Source: Streptomyces sp. NBC_01465 | Lineage (GTDB): Bacteria; Actinomycetota; Actinomycetes; Streptomycetales; Streptomycetaceae | DNA length: 64,000 nucleotides | Reading direction: 5' to 3' | Assembly (NCBI RefSeq): GCF_036227325.1 | Contig: NZ_CP109467.1 | Location: forward strand, 5,022,001 to 5,086,000 | In this document: positions 37,923-46,527 of the stretch, piece by piece | Layout of the letters: every line of letters begins with the position of its first letter | Numbering within the stretch: position 1 is the first letter of the stretch | Made by a program: the position numbers and the translations under genes | Notes under the pieces: generated by a model | What the model was told of the DNA's origin: nothing | The model's database searches: none | What the model saw: only the letters and a program-made list of their open reading frames with translations

Positions 37923-37949
37923 ATTCATTCGAGTGGCCAGTGAATGGAT
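37923..37949. promoter_or_regulatory. LysR-type operator dyad
   Basis: ATTCATTC (37923-37930) and GAATGGAT (37942-37949) are inverted with 7 of 8 matching positions and an 11-bp spacer. The site lies between divergent LysR and lyase genes in an unusually AT-rich patch (CTAAATAAAATGATT), as expected for a LysR activation site. Confidence 0.65.
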
Positions 37950-37991
37950 GTATAGCAACGCGTGCTGACCGATCCGCCCGAGAGGACCTCC

Positions 37992-39542
37992 ATGGCCGCC
38001 CACGAGATCCACGAGATCACTGTCGTCACCCTGGGCGCGGAGCCGGTCACCGTGGAGCAGTTCGTCGCCGTCGCCCGGCACGGTGCGCGGGTCGAGTTCG
38101 ATGCTCCGTACGTCGACCGGGTGCGCAAGTCCCGCGCCCTGGTGGAGCGTTTCCTGGCCGAGAACCGCCTCGTCTACGGGGTCACGACCGGATTCGGCGA
38201 CAACGTCACCGAGGTCATCGCCCCGGCGGACGCCGAGCAGCTGCAGCGCAACATCGTGCGCTCGCACGCCGTTTCGGTCGGCGAACCGCTGCCGGCCGAG
38301 ATCGTCCGGGCCATCGCGCTGATGGAGCTGGTCGGTCTCGGCGAAGGCTATTCCGGCATCCGCTTCGAGACCCTGGAGCTGATCCGGCGGATGCTCAACG
38401 CCGGGGTCACGCCGTACGTCCCCGGGGAGGGCTCGGTCGGATACCTGGCCCCCGAGGCGCACATGGCCCTGGTGCTGCTGGGGGAGGGCCGGGCCTGGTA
38501 CGGCGGCGAGCTGCTGCCGGGGGCCGAAGCTCTTGCCCGTATCGGCGAACAGCCCGCCCGCCTCGGCTGCAAGGAAGGGCTCTCGCTCACCAACGGGACC
38601 CACTCGGTCACCGCGATCGCCGTCCTTGCCACGCACGACGCGGGCGTCGCGGCGACCACCGCCGACATCGCCGCGAGCCTGTCGGTGCAGGCGCTCAAGG
38701 GCACCGTACGGGCCTACGACGCCCGGCTGCAGGAGCGCAAGCGCCACCCCGAGCAGGCGGCGGTCGCCGAGAACCTGCGCCGGCTGACCGAATCGAGCGC
38801 GCTCAGCGCCGAGTTCATCGACCACCGCCTCCAGGACAGCCTGGCCCTGCGCGCCGTACCGCAGATGCACGGCGGCGCGAAGCGGGCGCTCGCACAGGCC
38901 AGGGAGGTCGTCGTCGAGGAGCTGCACTCGGTGGGCGACAACCCGGTCATCCACCCCGAGGGCGAGGACGGGGTCGCGCTGATGGGGGCGAACTGCGACA
39001 GCACGTACGTCGGCATCCAGGCCGACTCCATGGTGAACGCGATGACCGTGCTCGCCAAGGTCTCCGAGCGCCGCACCGACCGCATGGTCAACAGCAACCA
39101 CAGCGAGCTGCCCGCCTTCCTGGCCCCGCGCCCGGGACTCGACAGCGGCTACATGATCGCGCAGTACACGGCCGCCGGACTGACCATGGAGCTGCGCTCG
39201 CTGGCGATGCCCGCGTCGGCGGACTCCGTCCCCACGTCGGCGGGCCAGGAGGATGCGGTCGGCAACGCGTATCTGGCGGCGCTGAAGGCGCACCGGGCGG
39301 CGCGCAAGCTCGGTTACGTAGTGGCGATCGAGCTGATGTGCGCGGTACAGGCCCTGGACCTGCTCGCCCCGCGCACACCGTCGCCGGCGGCTCGGGCGCT
39401 GCGCGCGAGGATCCGGGAGGCCGTACCGACGGTCGTGGAGGACCGGGCCTTCCACGCGGACATGGAGCACATCGCGGATCTCGTACGCAGCGGAGAGGCG
39501 ATCAGGGTCGTCGAGGACGTGGTGGGCCCGCTGCACCGCTGA
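37992..39542 (+). CDS. MIO-less aromatic amino-acid lyase homologue (possible ergothionase)
   Basis: 516 aa from ATG 37992 (GAGAGGA upstream). It is clearly in the HAL/PAL family: VYGVTTGFGDN, KEGLSLTNGTHS, SVGDNPVIHPEG, NSNHSELPAFLAPRPGLDSGYMIAQYTAAG. But where family members have GS-x-G-ASGDLAPLAH, this protein reads GEGSVGYLAPEAHMAL. The Ala-Ser-Gly that cyclises to the electrophilic MIO cofactor is absent, and the Tyr usual in the DPYSLR segment is replaced (QDSLALR). It cannot work as a normal ammonia-lyase. MIO-free relatives that eliminate trimethylamine from ergothioneine are known, and this is a candidate for such chemistry. Confidence 0.85.
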   Translation: MAAHEIHEITVVTLGAEPVTVEQFVAVARHGARVEFDAPYVDRVRKSRALVERFLAENRLVYGVTTGFGDNVTEVIAPADAEQLQRNIVRSHAVSVGEPLPAEIVRAIALMELVGLGEGYSGIRFETLELIRRMLNAGVTPYVPGEGSVGYLAPEAHMALVLLGEGRAWYGGELLPGAEALARIGEQPARLGCKEGLSLTNGTHSVTAIAVLATHDAGVAATTADIAASLSVQALKGTVRAYDARLQERKRHPEQAAVAENLRRLTESSALSAEFIDHRLQDSLALRAVPQMHGGAKRALAQAREVVVEELHSVGDNPVIHPEGEDGVALMGANCDSTYVGIQADSMVNAMTVLAKVSERRTDRMVNSNHSELPAFLAPRPGLDSGYMIAQYTAAGLTMELRSLAMPASADSVPTSAGQEDAVGNAYLAALKAHRAARKLGYVVAIELMCAVQALDLLAPRTPSPAARALRARIREAVPTVVEDRAFHADMEHIADLVRSGEAIRVVEDVVGPLHR

Positions 39543-39566
39543 GAGCTGCCGCGCCCGACCTGCACA

Positions 39567-40472
39567 TCACTCCGCGAGCCGCTCAAGGGCAAGTGCATGG
39601 GCGCGGTCGAGGGAGCCGGCGGCCTCGCAGGCGATGTCCGGCTGCACGCCGGTGCCCTCCCAGTTGGTGCCGGAGACGGGATTGATCGCGCGACCGAGCG
39701 GGATGGCGACCTCCAGGTGCGGGTGGACCGTCCAGCCCTCCCGGGGGTGCGCCCCGCCGCGGGTGCTCTCGCCGACGACGACGGCGCGGCCGAGCTGCTG
39801 CAGGGTGTACGCGAGATCCTCCGCGCCGGAGAAGGTGTTGCTGCTGGTGAGTATGTACAGCGGCTTGCTGCCGCCGAAGCGCGCTCCGGGGACGTGCGGC
39901 AGGGTCCACGACTGCTCGAGGCGGTCGCCGTCGCGCCAGTACATGGTGTTGAGGTGGGTGCGCTCGTCCAGCAGGTAGGTGCAGAGGTAGGGGACCGTGT
40001 CCGGGTCGCCGCCCACGTTGGTGCGAAGGTCGATGATCAGCGCGCGGGCGCGGGACACCAGGTTGAGCGCGGCGGTCAGCGGTTCGGACGCCCACTCCAG
40101 CGGAAACAGCATCGGGCCCAGCTCCAGCACGGCCACCTCGCCGTCCAGCAGCTCCAGCCGGGGCACGCCGCCCAGCGAGGTGTCGAAGTCCCGGCGTACG
40201 GCGGCCATGGTGGCCGCGCCCTTCTCCGTAGGGACTTGGTCGGCGTGGTGGATCAGCCGCAGGTGCCGGTCGCCGTTGACGGACTGGAGATCCGCGGTGA
40301 CCAGCCGGCCGAACTCCTCGGCGCCGTCGACGTCGTAGGCGCCCTGGGCAAGGCGTTCCCGCAGCAGGGTCGCCAACTGCTCGGCCGCCTCGGGGAAGAC
40401 GTAGTGGTCGGTCAGGAGCCGGACCGTCTCGTCGATAACAGGAGCAGGCTGAAACTGCGTCAGAGTCGTCAT
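39567..40472 (-). CDS. S41-family (tail-specific/IRBP-like) peptidase
   Basis: 301 aa. There is an N-terminal helical domain (VIDETVRLLTDHYVFPEAAEQLATLLRERL), then the S41 catalytic core: ARALIIDLRTNVGGDPDTVPYL, LYILTSSNTFSGAEDLAYTLQQLGRAVVVGESTRGGAHP with the nucleophilic Ser in the TFSGAE turn. The C-terminus (WEGTGVQPDI) is typical of IRBP-like peptidases. It has no signal peptide or PDZ domain. It diverges from an ArsR-type regulator. Confidence 0.88.
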   Translation of the reverse strand: MTTLTQFQPAPVIDETVRLLTDHYVFPEAAEQLATLLRERLAQGAYDVDGAEEFGRLVTADLQSVNGDRHLRLIHHADQVPTEKGAATMAAVRRDFDTSLGGVPRLELLDGEVAVLELGPMLFPLEWASEPLTAALNLVSRARALIIDLRTNVGGDPDTVPYLCTYLLDERTHLNTMYWRDGDRLEQSWTLPHVPGARFGGSKPLYILTSSNTFSGAEDLAYTLQQLGRAVVVGESTRGGAHPREGWTVHPHLEVAIPLGRAINPVSGTNWEGTGVQPDIACEAAGSLDRAHALALERLAE

Positions 40473-40529
40473 GGCAGGGAGTAGAGCATCGCCCTTGCGA
40501 AAGCGTCAAGAGAGTTGGACACTTTGACT

Positions 40530-41078
40530 ATGCGTGATCAGCCCTCCTATCCGCCGCCTCCTCAGGACGTCCAGGAGATCGGCGCACCCGAACAGTTCGC
40601 GGCGCTCGCCCACCCGTTGCGCCAGCGGCTGCTCTTCACCCTGGGCCAACGCCCCGCCACGATCAGCCAGCTCGCGACGCAACTCGACACGAGGAAGGGC
40701 AACGTGGCCCACCACCTCAAGGTGCTGCGCGAGGCCGGGCTGGTCCACGTCGCCGAGACCCGTCAGGTCCGCGGCGGCACCGAGCAGTACTACCAGCGCA
40801 CGGCCCGCCGCATGACCGTCGCCGAACCCCAGCCGGCCGGCACGGCCGCGATGCTCGCCGCGGTCGCCCAGGAGCTGAGCCACTCACCGGCCGAAATCCT
40901 CCTGACGCTGCGCCACTTGCGCCTCACCCCCGCCAAGGCGCGACAACTCGGCGAGGTTCTGGAGCGACTGATCGACGAGGTGGAGGAGGGTGCGGAGGAC
41001 CAGCCGGTGCACGGGGTGCTGGTGACGCTGTACCAGCAAAGTCAGGCGGCTGACGGTGTCAGCTCTGGGCCGGGGTAG
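40530..41078 (+). CDS. ArsR-family winged-helix regulator
   Basis: About 182 aa from the ATG at 40530; a TTG at 40515 is possible. The N-terminal winged helix is of ArsR type: FAALAHPLRQRLLFTLGQRPATISQLATQLDTRKGNVAHHLKVLREAGLVHVAETRQVRGGTEQYYQRT. No metal-binding Cys motif is present, so a non-metal ligand or protein signal is likely. The C-terminal 80 residues are helical. It diverges from the S41 peptidase by 57 bp; GTCAA (40505) and TTGAC (40524) are inverted around the probable promoter. Confidence 0.88.
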   Translation: MRDQPSYPPPPQDVQEIGAPEQFAALAHPLRQRLLFTLGQRPATISQLATQLDTRKGNVAHHLKVLREAGLVHVAETRQVRGGTEQYYQRTARRMTVAEPQPAGTAAMLAAVAQELSHSPAEILLTLRHLRLTPAKARQLGEVLERLIDEVEEGAEDQPVHGVLVTLYQQSQAADGVSSGPG

Positions 41079-41097
41079 GTGCAGCGCGCGCCCGCGG

Positions 41098-41724
41098 TCA
41101 CGACAGCGAGTCACCCGGTGTGAAGCGCAGGGTGCGGAGGAGAGCGGCCATGATCTCGCAGTAGTCCGCCCAGTGGTCTGTACTGGGCGTACCGAAGGTG
41201 ACGACGACCAATTCCTGTGCACCCGGGACGGTTTGCTGAGGGACGGGGACGAACGCCTGCAGTTGTGCCACGTCGATGGGGATGTCGGCACCGTACTCGG
41301 TGAGCTCGGCCGGGATGCGCAGGGCGGCGGTCCGGTCGAAGACCAGGACGGCTTCTCCGCAGGGCAGACCGAGCATCTCGACGGTCGAAGTGCCGCCCGG
41401 ACGGCGCGAGGTCATGATTTCTGCGATGCCCTCGGCTGCGATACGGGCATCCCGGTACGTGAGCGGCTGCCGGGCCAGCGTCAGAGTTCCCATCGAGCCG
41501 TCGCCGTTGATGGTGCCCAGGCAGGTCGCGGCGTAGAAGACCCCGGTGTCCGCGAGTGTCTGCGACGCGAGCCGGTAGGTGGTGACCGTCTCGTCGAGCT
41601 CCTGCTCGGAGAGGGCGGCCGCCCTTGCGCCGAGGCGCGTGATCGCCGCGGTGTGGGCGGCGTCCGGATCGAGTCCGGGGGTGATCTCTTGGAAGAACGG
41701 GGGCACTTCGAAGACGACTCTCAT
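41098..41724 (-). CDS. T7SS cassette A partner protein
   Basis: 208 aa. I do not recognise a named family. It matches the 243-aa protein at 56561-57292 in plan: an N-terminal acidic segment, then LASQTLADTGVFYAATCLGTI, GIAEIM, VEMLGLPCGEAVLVFDR, and a C-terminal LQAFVPVP...LVVVTFGTPSTDHW...AALLRTL. Both occur in operons with a small W-Y-G-I-G helical protein and a large T7SS-type substrate. It could be a chaperone or an immunity protein. Its ATG overlaps the membrane-protein stop by 4 bp. Confidence 0.72.
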   Translation of the reverse strand: MRVVFEVPPFFQEITPGLDPDAAHTAAITRLGARAAALSEQELDETVTTYRLASQTLADTGVFYAATCLGTINGDGSMGTLTLARQPLTYRDARIAAEGIAEIMTSRRPGGTSTVEMLGLPCGEAVLVFDRTAALRIPAELTEYGADIPIDVAQLQAFVPVPQQTVPGAQELVVVTFGTPSTDHWADYCEIMAALLRTLRFTPGDSLS

Positions 41725-42341
41725 CGCTGACTTCCTGTCTGGGGCCGGGCGGAGTTGTCGTACGGCAGGAACCTCCGGCTCCTCCTGCGCAGGGCGACGC
41801 GCCCTGCGATGCTCACGCCTCCCGCGAGCGGTGCCAGTACCAGGGCGCTCACCGCCGCCACGCCGAAGCTGCTGCCCGACTGGTGCTGGTCGTACGCGGT
41901 GTACGCGGCGACGCCCGTCAGCACGGTGAGCAGTCCGGTCAGCCGCCAGATGGCCTCAGGGTTGACCGTCCGCCGTACGTCGCGCGCGATGGCCGCCAGC
42001 TCCGTCGGGTCCGGCTGCCCGTACCTCTGCGGGGCGCGAGGCGGCGTACCGTACGGCAGCCTCCGCATCACCAGCGTGCGCGCTCCGCCACCGGAACCGC
42101 TCAGACGGTAGAGGTCGTAGCCCTGTTGCCGTCCGTACCAGACCAGCTGCTCGATGGAGGTGCCCGCGCCGTCCCAGCGCACACGTACCTCGGGGCTGCC
42201 GTCGAAAGCGGTGGCGGCAGCGCGCCCGCGCCGTCGGTGCTGAGCACGCGTGCCTATCAGGTCGCGCACTCCGACGACCGCGATGTACGCGGTGAGCAGG
42301 AGGGCCGCGGCGGCGACCAGGACGAGCAGGACGGCGTTCAC
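41721..42341 (-). CDS. Membrane protein of T7SS cassette A
   Basis: 206 aa from the GTG at 42341 (AAGGGA upstream). The N-terminal span is near residues 3-21 (AVLLVLVAAAALLLTAYIAVVG); two more are near residues 128-145 and 158-178. Between them is a cytoplasmic domain with EVRVRWDGAGTSIEQLVWYGRQQGYDLYRLS. It lies between the large substrate gene and the partner gene and overlaps the latter. A membrane-bound immunity or adaptor role is the best inference. Confidence 0.72.
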   Translation of the reverse strand: MNAVLLVLVAAAALLLTAYIAVVGVRDLIGTRAQHRRRGRAAATAFDGSPEVRVRWDGAGTSIEQLVWYGRQQGYDLYRLSGSGGGARTLVMRRLPYGTPPRAPQRYGQPDPTELAAIARDVRRTVNPEAIWRLTGLLTVLTGVAAYTAYDQHQSGSSFGVAAVSALVLAPLAGGVSIAGRVALRRRSRRFLPYDNSARPQTGSQR

Positions 42342-42363
42342 TGGACTGATTCCCTTACTCTGC

Positions 42364-43587
42364 TCAGTTCTGCCCGGCGGCAGCGGCGTCCTTCTCGGAC
42401 CCCTTCTTCCAGGCTTTGTCGAAGGCCATGCCGAGGGCGACCGCGGGACCCACACCCGGCACCAGCAACGCGCCGCCCTCCACCGCCGCCTCGGTCTTGC
42501 TGTCGGGGATGAAGTAACCGAGGGCCGTGTGGTCCTTGAGGTAGTCGACTCCCGTCATTCCTACGGAAGTCCAACCCGCCCCCTGCGACTCGGCCTTGAG
42601 CACTTTCGTGAGCCCGACCGAGACCTCGACCGCGTCTTCGGCCTTGGCCGCCACCTTCCCGATCCCGAAGGAGACGAGCCCGAGGCCGTCCTCCACGAGG
42701 GTCCGGTTGCTCACGTCGGCCCCACCGGCCCTCGCGACCAGGTGAAGCCCGAGTCCGGCGCCTGCCGTGATGGCCGAGGTGATTCCGAGGGCGGCTCCCA
42801 CCGGAGCGCCGATCCCGGTTGCGTCCAGGGCCAGTCCGACCGCGCCGGTCACCGTGCTGATGGTGGAGAAGACATCGCCGATGGCCGAGATGGCGTTGGC
42901 ATGGTCCTTGACCCAGTCGAAGACGTCATTGGCGAACTGGGCATGAGCCTCGACCACGGATTCGAGCCCGTCGAGCAGCCTGTCCCAGAAGCCGGGTTCG
43001 TCGGGGGCCTGGTCGCAGGCCTTCTTGATGAGGTCGGAGACGGTTGCGGCGATGTCGTCGTGCCGGGCGAGGAGGTCTTTCGCGTCGGTGATGATGGCGT
43101 CGAGGCTGTCGCGGGCGGAGTTGACCTGCGCGATCGCGTTGTCGAGGCGCTGCTGGGCCTGGTCGGCTTCCTGCTGGGTGCCGTACTGCCGGCCGGCGAG
43201 GTCGAGGTCGGGGTTGGACTCGGCGGTACGTTCCCGCTCGCGCGCCCGCTGGGCCTCCTCTTCGAGGCCCTGGGCGTCGCGTTTGAGGCGGGTGAGCTGG
43301 TCCTGCCAGTCGGTGAGGGCGCTGGTGGCGCGCTGGAAGCTGTCGGTCGCCTCGCCGAGGATCTTGGGGAGCTCCTTGACCTTGGCGGTGAAGGCGTCGG
43401 CGGCGATGCCGGTCCATCCGCCGGTCCCGTTGATGATGCCGGTGAGGACACCATCGGCGGACTTCAACTTGGAGTACGTACCGCTGACGTCCTGAGCGAG
43501 CGCGGCGACGGCGGCCGGGGAGCCGGGCGCGGGGTCGAACCCGAGGGCGGGGTAGCCCTCGACGGTGGTCGTGTTCGGTGTGGCCAA
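42364..43587 (-). CDS. Putative T7SS-secreted toxin-like protein, cassette A
   Basis: 407 aa from a TTG at 43587, chosen because GGAG lies seven bases upstream and the first residues align with the cassette B protein. It starts with ALGFDPAPG, then GWTGIAADAFTAKVKELPKIL, a long helical region with SNPDLDLAGRQYGT, and APDEPGFWDRLLD; cassette B shares all of these. The second half is hydrophobic and Gly/Ala-rich (ISTVTGAVGLALDATGIGAPVGAALGITSAI), then a distinct C-terminus. This is a shared N-terminal trafficking region with a variable C-terminal end, as in LXG/WXG polymorphic toxins. Confidence 0.8.
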   Translation of the reverse strand: MATPNTTTVEGYPALGFDPAPGSPAAVAALAQDVSGTYSKLKSADGVLTGIINGTGGWTGIAADAFTAKVKELPKILGEATDSFQRATSALTDWQDQLTRLKRDAQGLEEEAQRARERERTAESNPDLDLAGRQYGTQQEADQAQQRLDNAIAQVNSARDSLDAIITDAKDLLARHDDIAATVSDLIKKACDQAPDEPGFWDRLLDGLESVVEAHAQFANDVFDWVKDHANAISAIGDVFSTISTVTGAVGLALDATGIGAPVGAALGITSAITAGAGLGLHLVARAGGADVSNRTLVEDGLGLVSFGIGKVAAKAEDAVEVSVGLTKVLKAESQGAGWTSVGMTGVDYLKDHTALGYFIPDSKTEAAVEGGALLVPGVGPAVALGMAFDKAWKKGSEKDAAAAGQN

Positions 43588-43642
43588 GTCATGCTCCGAG
43601 GTGGCGAGTTCGGCGGCGGACGGGGTGGCGGCACGGAGGGAC

Positions 43643-44017
43643 TCAGCCGAAGTCGTCGGCCATGCTGCGGTTCTGCGCGGGGGCGCCGGCGGGTGCCGCG
43701 GTGCCGCCCGAGCTGCCCTTGACGGCGAAGAGCTCGGAGATGGCGCGGTCGGTGGCGGAGTAGTTGTCCGCGGTCTTCTTGAGGCCGTCACGGATGGCGT
43801 CGGTGAGCTTGGAGAGCTGCCCGATGCCGTACTTCCACGCATCCCGGAAGTCGCCGCAGCGTTCCTCGAGCCCGGCGTGACCCACGTCGTGGACGGAGGC
43901 CTGCTCCATGCTGTAGCCGGCGGACTTCATGTCGGCGGCGCATTCGTCCAACTGCCCTGCGAGACTGCCGAGTTGTTCCGCATCGACGCGGAAGGTGCCG
44001 GGCAGTGAATCGGGCAC
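43643..44017 (-). CDS. Small ESX/WXG100-like helical protein, cassette A
   Basis: 124 aa from a GTG at 44017 with GGAG at a good distance. Two helices surround a turn: FRVDAEQLGSLAGQLDECAADMKSAG, then CGDFRDAWKYGIGQLSKLTDAIRDGLKKTADNYSATDRAISEL. W-K-Y-G stands in for W-x-G, and Y-S-A-T-D fits the YxxxD/E T7SS secretion signal. It is homologous to 56268-56564 (CxDFxDxWxYGIG). As the first gene of its operon it is probably the helical partner for export of the large substrate. A Gly/Ala-rich tail follows. Confidence 0.82.
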   Translation of the reverse strand: MPDSLPGTFRVDAEQLGSLAGQLDECAADMKSAGYSMEQASVHDVGHAGLEERCGDFRDAWKYGIGQLSKLTDAIRDGLKKTADNYSATDRAISELFAVKGSSGGTAAPAGAPAQNRSMADDFG

Positions 44018-44261
44018 GTTTGTCTCCGGGTGCAGGAGCGGCAGGAGACGTCGGTGTCCGGGCCGGAGAGGGTTCCTGCCGTGCTTCACCCCCGTGCGGC
44101 ACAAAATCACCGTAGGCATCACCTTTCCCGTGCGGCAAGGAAAGGGAGCGTCTGGGATGCGTCAAGAATCAGGCGAGGAGACGACGGCAACCTTTTCGCC
44201 CCGTGCGGCCACTGACGAGTGCACCATCGGCTCAATCTTCTGAACGGACAGGTATCCGGGA
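44018..44261. other. Intergenic region between cassette A and expansin-like gene
   Basis: About 245 bp between divergent genes. No convincing ORF is seen. It should hold the promoters of both. GCGGCACAAAAT and AAGGAAAGGG stretches around 44097-44145 are the AT-richest parts. No clear terminator or dyad was found. Confidence 0.35.
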
Positions 44262-45206
44262 ATGCGGACAGCGAGGCAGGCCGCGCGGCAGCGCAGGCAC
44301 AGACGCAGGCTCATGCGCATGGTCGGCGCCATGCTGGCGGTGGCCGCCGCAGGAGTACTCGCCTACCTGGTCATGGCGTTGCCGTCCGGCAGCACGGCCG
44401 ATGCAGGGCATGCCGCCGCCACACCCGTCACCACCCGGGCGAGCGCCACGACCGCGCCAGGCACAGGGACCCCGACAGCGACGGGCAAACCCACGCCGAC
44501 GGCTGCTGCGACCACCAAGGCAGTACGACCGTCGGCCACCCCGCGCCCCGCGAGAACGGAGTCCAACGCGGCGTCCGGCACGGCATCGCTCAGCGGGCGG
44601 ATCCGGCCCAGGACCGTCTACGAGGGAGTCGCCACCGCCTACGAGGCCGGCGACGGTGACGGCGCCTGCCTGTTCGGCCCGAGCGACGGCCTCATGATCG
44701 CGGCGATGAACACAACCGACTACGAGGCGTCCAAGGCGTGCGGCGCGTACGTACTGGTCCGCGCGGCGAACGGCGCCTCCATCACGGTACGGATAACCAA
44801 CGAATGCCCGGCGCCCTGCGCACCCGGCCAACTCGACCTCAGCCAACAGGCGTTCGCCAAACTCGCCGATCTCAAGGTCGGCCGCATCCCGATCACCTGG
44901 CAGCTGCTGAGCCCGAGCACGTCCGACACGATGTCCCTCAGATACAAGACCGGTTCCAGCCGCTATTGGTGCGGCATCCAGGCGATCGACCACCGGAATC
45001 CGGTCGCGCGACTGGAGGTCCGTACCGCCAACGGCTGGCGGCAGCTTCCGCGTACCGACTACAACTACTTCATTTCCGCGGACGGCAGCGGGTGCGGCGG
45101 CTCGATCAGAATCACGGACATCTACGGAGAACGGCTGACGGTGAGCGGGATCGCGTTGCGCCCGAACGTTGCGCAAGAGACCCGGGTCCAGTTCGCCCGG
45201 CACTGA
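44262..45206 (+). CDS. Expansin/EXLX1-like double-psi beta-barrel protein
   Basis: 314 aa. A twin-Arg-like basic N-terminus and one span (MVGAMLAVAAAGVLAYLVMAL) precede a Thr/Ala/Pro linker (to about residue 105). The DPBB domain shows YEGVATAYEAGDGDGACLFG, AMNTTDYEASKACGAYVLVRAANGASITVRITNECPAPCAPGQLDLSQQAFAKLAD with the conserved Asp/Cys pattern. The C-terminal carbohydrate-binding module follows (LRYKTGSSRYWCGIQAIDHRNPVARLEV). Bacterial expansins loosen cellulose or peptidoglycan without hydrolysis. It is tethered to the membrane or secreted. Confidence 0.88.
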   Translation: MRTARQAARQRRHRRRLMRMVGAMLAVAAAGVLAYLVMALPSGSTADAGHAAATPVTTRASATTAPGTGTPTATGKPTPTAAATTKAVRPSATPRPARTESNAASGTASLSGRIRPRTVYEGVATAYEAGDGDGACLFGPSDGLMIAAMNTTDYEASKACGAYVLVRAANGASITVRITNECPAPCAPGQLDLSQQAFAKLADLKVGRIPITWQLLSPSTSDTMSLRYKTGSSRYWCGIQAIDHRNPVARLEVRTANGWRQLPRTDYNYFISADGSGCGGSIRITDIYGERLTVSGIALRPNVAQETRVQFARH

Positions 45207-45231
45207 TCCCGCCTCGGTACCGTGACTTCGC

Positions 45232-46136
45232 ATGAGGGACACCGACACCGAGAGCACTGCAGACCTGGTCCGTGCCCTGCTGCAGGAGCAGCATCCAGAC
45301 CTTGCAGGGGGCTGGCCGTTCGCGAGGTGGCGGGCGGCTGGGGCAACCAAATGTGGCGCATCGGGGACGAGTTGGCGGTCCGCATGCAGCGCATGGACCC
45401 CACCGGGGAGCTCCAGTTCAAGGAGCGTCGGTGGCTACCCGTATTGGCTCCGCGCCTGCCGCTCCCGGTCCCGACCCCGGTGCGGTTCGGCGAACCGTCC
45501 GAGCGCTTCCCCAAGCACTGGACCGTGATGACGTGGGTTCCCGGAGAGCCGCTTGACCACGGCTCGATCAGTCGCGGCGCGCACGCGGCCGACACTCTGG
45601 CGGGCTTCCTCAGGGCCCTGCATGTGGAGGCGCCCGCCGAGGCGCCGATGGCTACGGACCGCGGTGGCCACCCCAGGAGCTGCACGGAGGGCTTTGATCA
45701 CTTCTTCCAGGCCGTTGTCCCCGACGACACCGCGGCCGACGTCCGAGCCGTCTGGGACGATGCCGTTGAGGCGCCTGGGTGGGAGGGCCCGCCGGTATGG
45801 GTCCACGGCGACCTCCATCCCGCGAACGTCGTCGTCTCGGACGGAACGCTCTGCGGCATCGTCGACTTCGGTGACATGTTCGCCGGTGATCCGGCGTGGG
45901 ACCTCGCCGCCGCATGGGTGCTGCTGCCCGAGGGCACGGCCTCACGGTTCTTCGACATGTACGCGCACGCAGACGAGGCAACGATCCGGCGCGCCCGCGG
46001 GCTGGCCGCCATGAAGAGCCTCTTCCTGATGCTCATGGGGCAGAACGGAGACAGGGGTCTTCCCGGTGGCAAGCCTTACTGGGGACCGGCAGGCCGGGCG
46101 GCACTCGACCGTGTCCTGAGAGGGAGTTCGTTGTAG
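45232..46136 (+). CDS. Aminoglycoside-phosphotransferase-family kinase, apparent frameshift
   Basis: The catalytic part is intact in one frame: VAGGWGNQMWRIGDELAVRM, then VWVHGDLHPANVVVSDGTLCGIVDFGDMFAGDPAWDLA with the HGDxxxxN and DFG motifs of the APH fold. The expected N-terminus (MRDTDTESTADLVRALLQEQ...) starts at 45232 in a different frame, and the two frames join at the run GGGGG (45307-45311). A one-base change there would give a continuous gene of about 300 aa. Otherwise the frame is open from a GTG at 45222 with a nonsense N-terminus. It is either a sequencing error, a phase-variable tract or a recent pseudogene. The substrate is unknown. Confidence 0.75.
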
Positions 46137-46314
46137 CCACGGAACTCCCGGCCGCCTTGCTTGTCGCTCACGGTGAATTCCGCGACCCTCACCCGGGTGC
46201 AGGGCTCGTCGTGGAACTGGACTCCGTACGCACAGGACCCCGCACTGCCTCCACTGCCGATGTCGCCGATTGAGGAGTCTGCGGGCCCCGTACCGGCCGC
46301 CGAACTCCGCATCC

Positions 46315-46515
46315 TCAGCTGCGACGCACTGCGGGCGCACCGGTTTGCGCGGCACGGAGGAGGGCGCGGAGGGCGGTGCGGTCCGTGGTCATGACGGTGG
46401 CAGGGTCGTCGCTCTCGCGGAGGGCGATGGTGTGGGGGGCTGGCGCGGCGAGCTCGACGCAGTTGTTGCCGCCGGAGTCGGAGAACGATGACTTCAACCA
46501 CTGCAGGCCGGACAC
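46315..46515 (-). CDS. DUF397 small protein
   Basis: About 66 aa from the GTG at 46515 (AAGAGG eight bases upstream; a GTG at 46524 is possible). WLKSSFSDSGGNNCVELA, then IALRESDDPATVMTTDRTALRALL, is the DUF397 pattern. Such small proteins sit directly downstream of XRE/DUF5753 regulators in Streptomyces and act with them, as in WhiJ-like and Scr1/Scr2-type pairs. Here it follows the XRE gene by a few bases, so it is cotranscribed. Confidence 0.88.
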   Translation of the reverse strand: MSGLQWLKSSFSDSGGNNCVELAAPAPHTIALRESDDPATVMTTDRTALRALLRAAQTGAPAVRRS

Positions 46516-46527
46516 GTACGGCACCTC

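Noticed and set aside
46076..46314. Minus-strand frame following DUF397 with GSCAYGVQFHDEPC and SDKQGG
   Set aside because: It resembles DUF397 in spacing only; no start with a ribosome site and no confident family, so it was left out.
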